Positions 6,706 to 7,889 of a stretch of 7,889 nt of DNA are shown here, piece by piece. Origin of the DNA: an uncultured Bacilli bacterium (GTDB lineage Bacteria > Bacillota_I > Bacilli_A > RF39 > UBA660); the NCBI GenBank assembly GCA_910584255.1, contig CAJTXV010000047.1, positions 1 through 7,889 on the forward strand, in the 5' to 3' direction. The translations under genes were made by a program, and so were the position numbers. The notes under the pieces are model-generated. The model was not told the origin of the DNA. It made no database searches and saw only the letters and a program-made list of their open reading frames with translations. Within the stretch, counting starts at the first letter, position 1, and each line of letters begins with the position of its first letter.

Positions 6706-7806
6706 ATGTTAAATGGATTAGAGATGGATCAACTAGCCAAGATAAAAGTAATTGGTATTGGTGGTGGCGGATGTAATGCTGTAAACCGGATGATAGAGTC
6801 TGGCGTAAAAGGAGTAGAATTTATTGTTGCAAATACAGATTTGCAGGTATTAAATAATTCTCAAGCTGATATTAAAATTCAAATTGGAACGAATCTCACG
6901 GATGGACTAGGTGCAGGTGCCAATCCAGAAGTAGGAAGAGAAGCAGCAGTAGAATCTAAAAAGGAAATAGAAGATGCTTTGCAAGGAGCAGACATGGTAT
7001 TTGTTACTTGTGGAATGGGTGGAGGAACAGGTACAGGTGCTTCTCCTGTCATTGCTGAAATTGCTCAAACATTAGGTGCTTTAACAGTTGCTATCGTTAC
7101 AAAGCCATTTGGATTTGAAGGTAAAAAAAGAATGGATAATGCTTTAAAAGGATTAGATGAATTAAAGAAGCATGTTGATACATTAATTGTAATTCCAAAT
7201 GATCGCTTAAGAGAAATTATCGATAAGACCACACCAATGATTGAAGCATTTAAAGAAGTTGATAATGTACTTCGTCGAGGAGTGCAATCCATTTCTGACT
7301 TAATTGCTGTTGTTGGATTGGTTAACCTAGACTTTGCCGATGTAAAGGCAGTGATGCAAAACTCTGGAAATGCCATTATTGGAATTGGTATTGGAATGGG
7401 TGAAGATCGTGCGATTGAAGCAGCAAAACAAGCAGTATCTTCTCCACTTTTGGAAACAAGTATTTCTGGAGCAACTGATGCAATTATTAATGTAACTGGT
7501 GGAACGAACTTAACGTTGTTTGAAGCTGAACAAGCTGCAGAAGTAGTAAGAGCAGCAGCTAATACAGATATTAATACTATTTTTGGTTCTGTGATTAATG
7601 AAAATTTGACAGATGAAGTAATCGTTACTGTTATAGCAACTGGTTTTGATAAATCTGGAAATCAAATTCAAAAAGATCCAATCTATAATAACGTTCAGAA
7701 TAATCGTCGTAGTACACCAAGAGAAATTGAAGTGATTGAAGATTTTGATGACGATGATGATGGGGATGACGAGATTCCAGTATTTTTACAAAATAGAAAT
7801 TTCTAG
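6706..7806 (+). CDS. ftsZ: Cell division GTPase FtsZ
   Basis: FtsZ is the tubulin-like GTPase that polymerises into the cytokinetic ring. The 366-residue protein has the nucleotide-binding GIGGGGCNAVNRM (17-29), the tubulin signature GGGTGTG (105-111), the PFGFEGKKR segment, and the T7 synergy loop NLDFADV (207-213) that completes the GTPase site of the next subunit. The core ends near residue 315. A short linker of about 30 residues follows, with an acidic run D348-D355, and then the C-terminal peptide EIPVFLQNR (356-364) that binds FtsA and other partners. The usual DIPAFLRR-type motif is thus recognisable. GGGAGG at 6693-6698 supports ATG 6706. Translated with ftsA from one transcript and closed by a terminator. 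Complete and typical. Confidence 0.98.
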   Translation: MLNGLEMDQLAKIKVIGIGGGGCNAVNRMIESGVKGVEFIVANTDLQVLNNSQADIKIQIGTNLTDGLGAGANPEVGREAAVESKKEIEDALQGADMVFVTCGMGGGTGTGASPVIAEIAQTLGALTVAIVTKPFGFEGKKRMDNALKGLDELKKHVDTLIVIPNDRLREIIDKTTPMIEAFKEVDNVLRRGVQSISDLIAVVGLVNLDFADVKAVMQNSGNAIIGIGIGMGEDRAIEAAKQAVSSPLLETSISGATDAIINVTGGTNLTLFEAEQAAEVVRAAANTDINTIFGSVINENLTDEVIVTVIATGFDKSGNQIQKDPIYNNVQNNRRSTPREIEVIEDFDDDDDGDDEIPVFLQNRNF

Positions 7807-7810
7807 ATTG

Positions 7811-7838
7811 AAGGGATATCATTTGATATCTTTTTTTT
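7811..7838 (+). terminator. Rho-independent terminator of the ftsA-ftsZ operon
   Basis: GATATC at 7815-7820 pairs with GATATC at 7825-7830 around a four-base ATTT loop, extended outward by AAGG (7811-7814) pairing with the first T residues. Eight T follow at 7831-7838. It starts five bases after the ftsZ TAG. Confidence 0.8.
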
Positions 7839-7842
7839 ATTG

Positions 7843-7864
7843 TGTTTGACTATGGGGTCAAACA
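7843..7864. repeat. Perfect 8-bp inverted repeat with 6-base spacer
   Basis: TGTTTGAC (7843-7850) is the exact reverse complement of GTCAAACA (7857-7864), separated by TATGGG. It follows the ftsZ terminator by four bases and has no T-run of its own, so it is not a second classical terminator on this strand. It could be an operator for a gene to the right, or part of a mobile-element border. Confidence 0.7.
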
Positions 7865-7871
7865 GTAAAAC

Positions 7872-7889
7872 CACCAGCTATGCTGGTGA
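7872..7889. repeat. 7-bp inverted repeat hairpin at the window edge, possible IS200/IS605-type end
   Basis: CACCAGC (7872-7878) pairs with GCTGGTG (7882-7888) around a three-base TAT loop. It is GC-rich compared with its surroundings and is preceded by AAAA. Short stable hairpins of this sort lie at the ends of IS200/IS605-family elements, and I recall similar CCACC-stem hairpins next to such transposases in gut Firmicutes. No transposase is in the window, so the mobile-element reading is inference; an attenuator or intergenic repeat would look the same. Confidence 0.6.

Noticed and set aside
7065..7376. Open frame antisense to ftsZ
   Set aside because: It lies wholly inside the strongly conserved ftsZ core, has no good ribosome binding site and its product has no recognisable features.
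7856..7871. CtsR heat-shock operator (GGTCAAA)
   Set aside because: CtsR sites are direct heptamer repeats with a three-base spacer; here only one half fits and the partner is an inverted, not a direct, copy.

Overview
The window is AT-rich, with every gene on the + strand, short gaps or overlaps, and strong purine-rich ribosome binding sites. YebC, FtsA and FtsZ are of Gram-positive type. The overall look is that of a low-GC Bacillota, probably class Bacilli (Erysipelotrichia or an uncultured gut lineage such as RF39). This placement is inferred from composition, gene style and the surface-protein family, not from any database search. TGA is used as a stop (end of the lipid kinase gene) and Trp is TGG in all intact genes, so the standard bacterial code applies.

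Layout: (1) Positions 1-638 hold the 3' part of a large surface or secreted protein gene, entering from outside the window and interrupted by one in-frame TGA where Trp is expected. (2) Positions 639-792 are a gap with at most a weak terminator and promoter. (3) Positions 793-4891 form a compact run of six genes: yebC (translation factor), a diacylglycerol-kinase-like lipid kinase, queH (queuosine synthesis), a metallo-beta-lactamase-fold hydrolase, a TfoX N-terminal domain protein, and a second short glyoxalase-II-like hydrolase. It looks like one housekeeping operon of functionally unrelated genes. (4) Positions 4980-5288 encode an unrecognised 102-residue membrane protein with its own candidate promoter, closed by a clear Rho-independent terminator. 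(5) Positions 5394-7838 are a self-contained ftsA-ftsZ division operon with a near-consensus promoter and a terminator. (6) The last 50 bases hold two further inverted repeats that no gene explains; the second reaches the window edge and may be the end of an IS200/IS605-type element or other repeat.

FtsA and FtsZ act together: FtsZ polymerises into the division ring and FtsA tethers it to the membrane through its C-terminal amphipathic helix. Both interaction ends are visible (FtsZ C-terminal peptide, FtsA membrane helix). The main oddities are the nonsense codon in the surface protein gene, a degenerate ATP-site motif in FtsA, a tandem 18-bp duplication inside the first hydrolase gene, and the repeat block after ftsZ. 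I found no convincing undescribed multi-gene system; the uncharacterised membrane protein next to ftsA and the 3' repeat block are the best leads.
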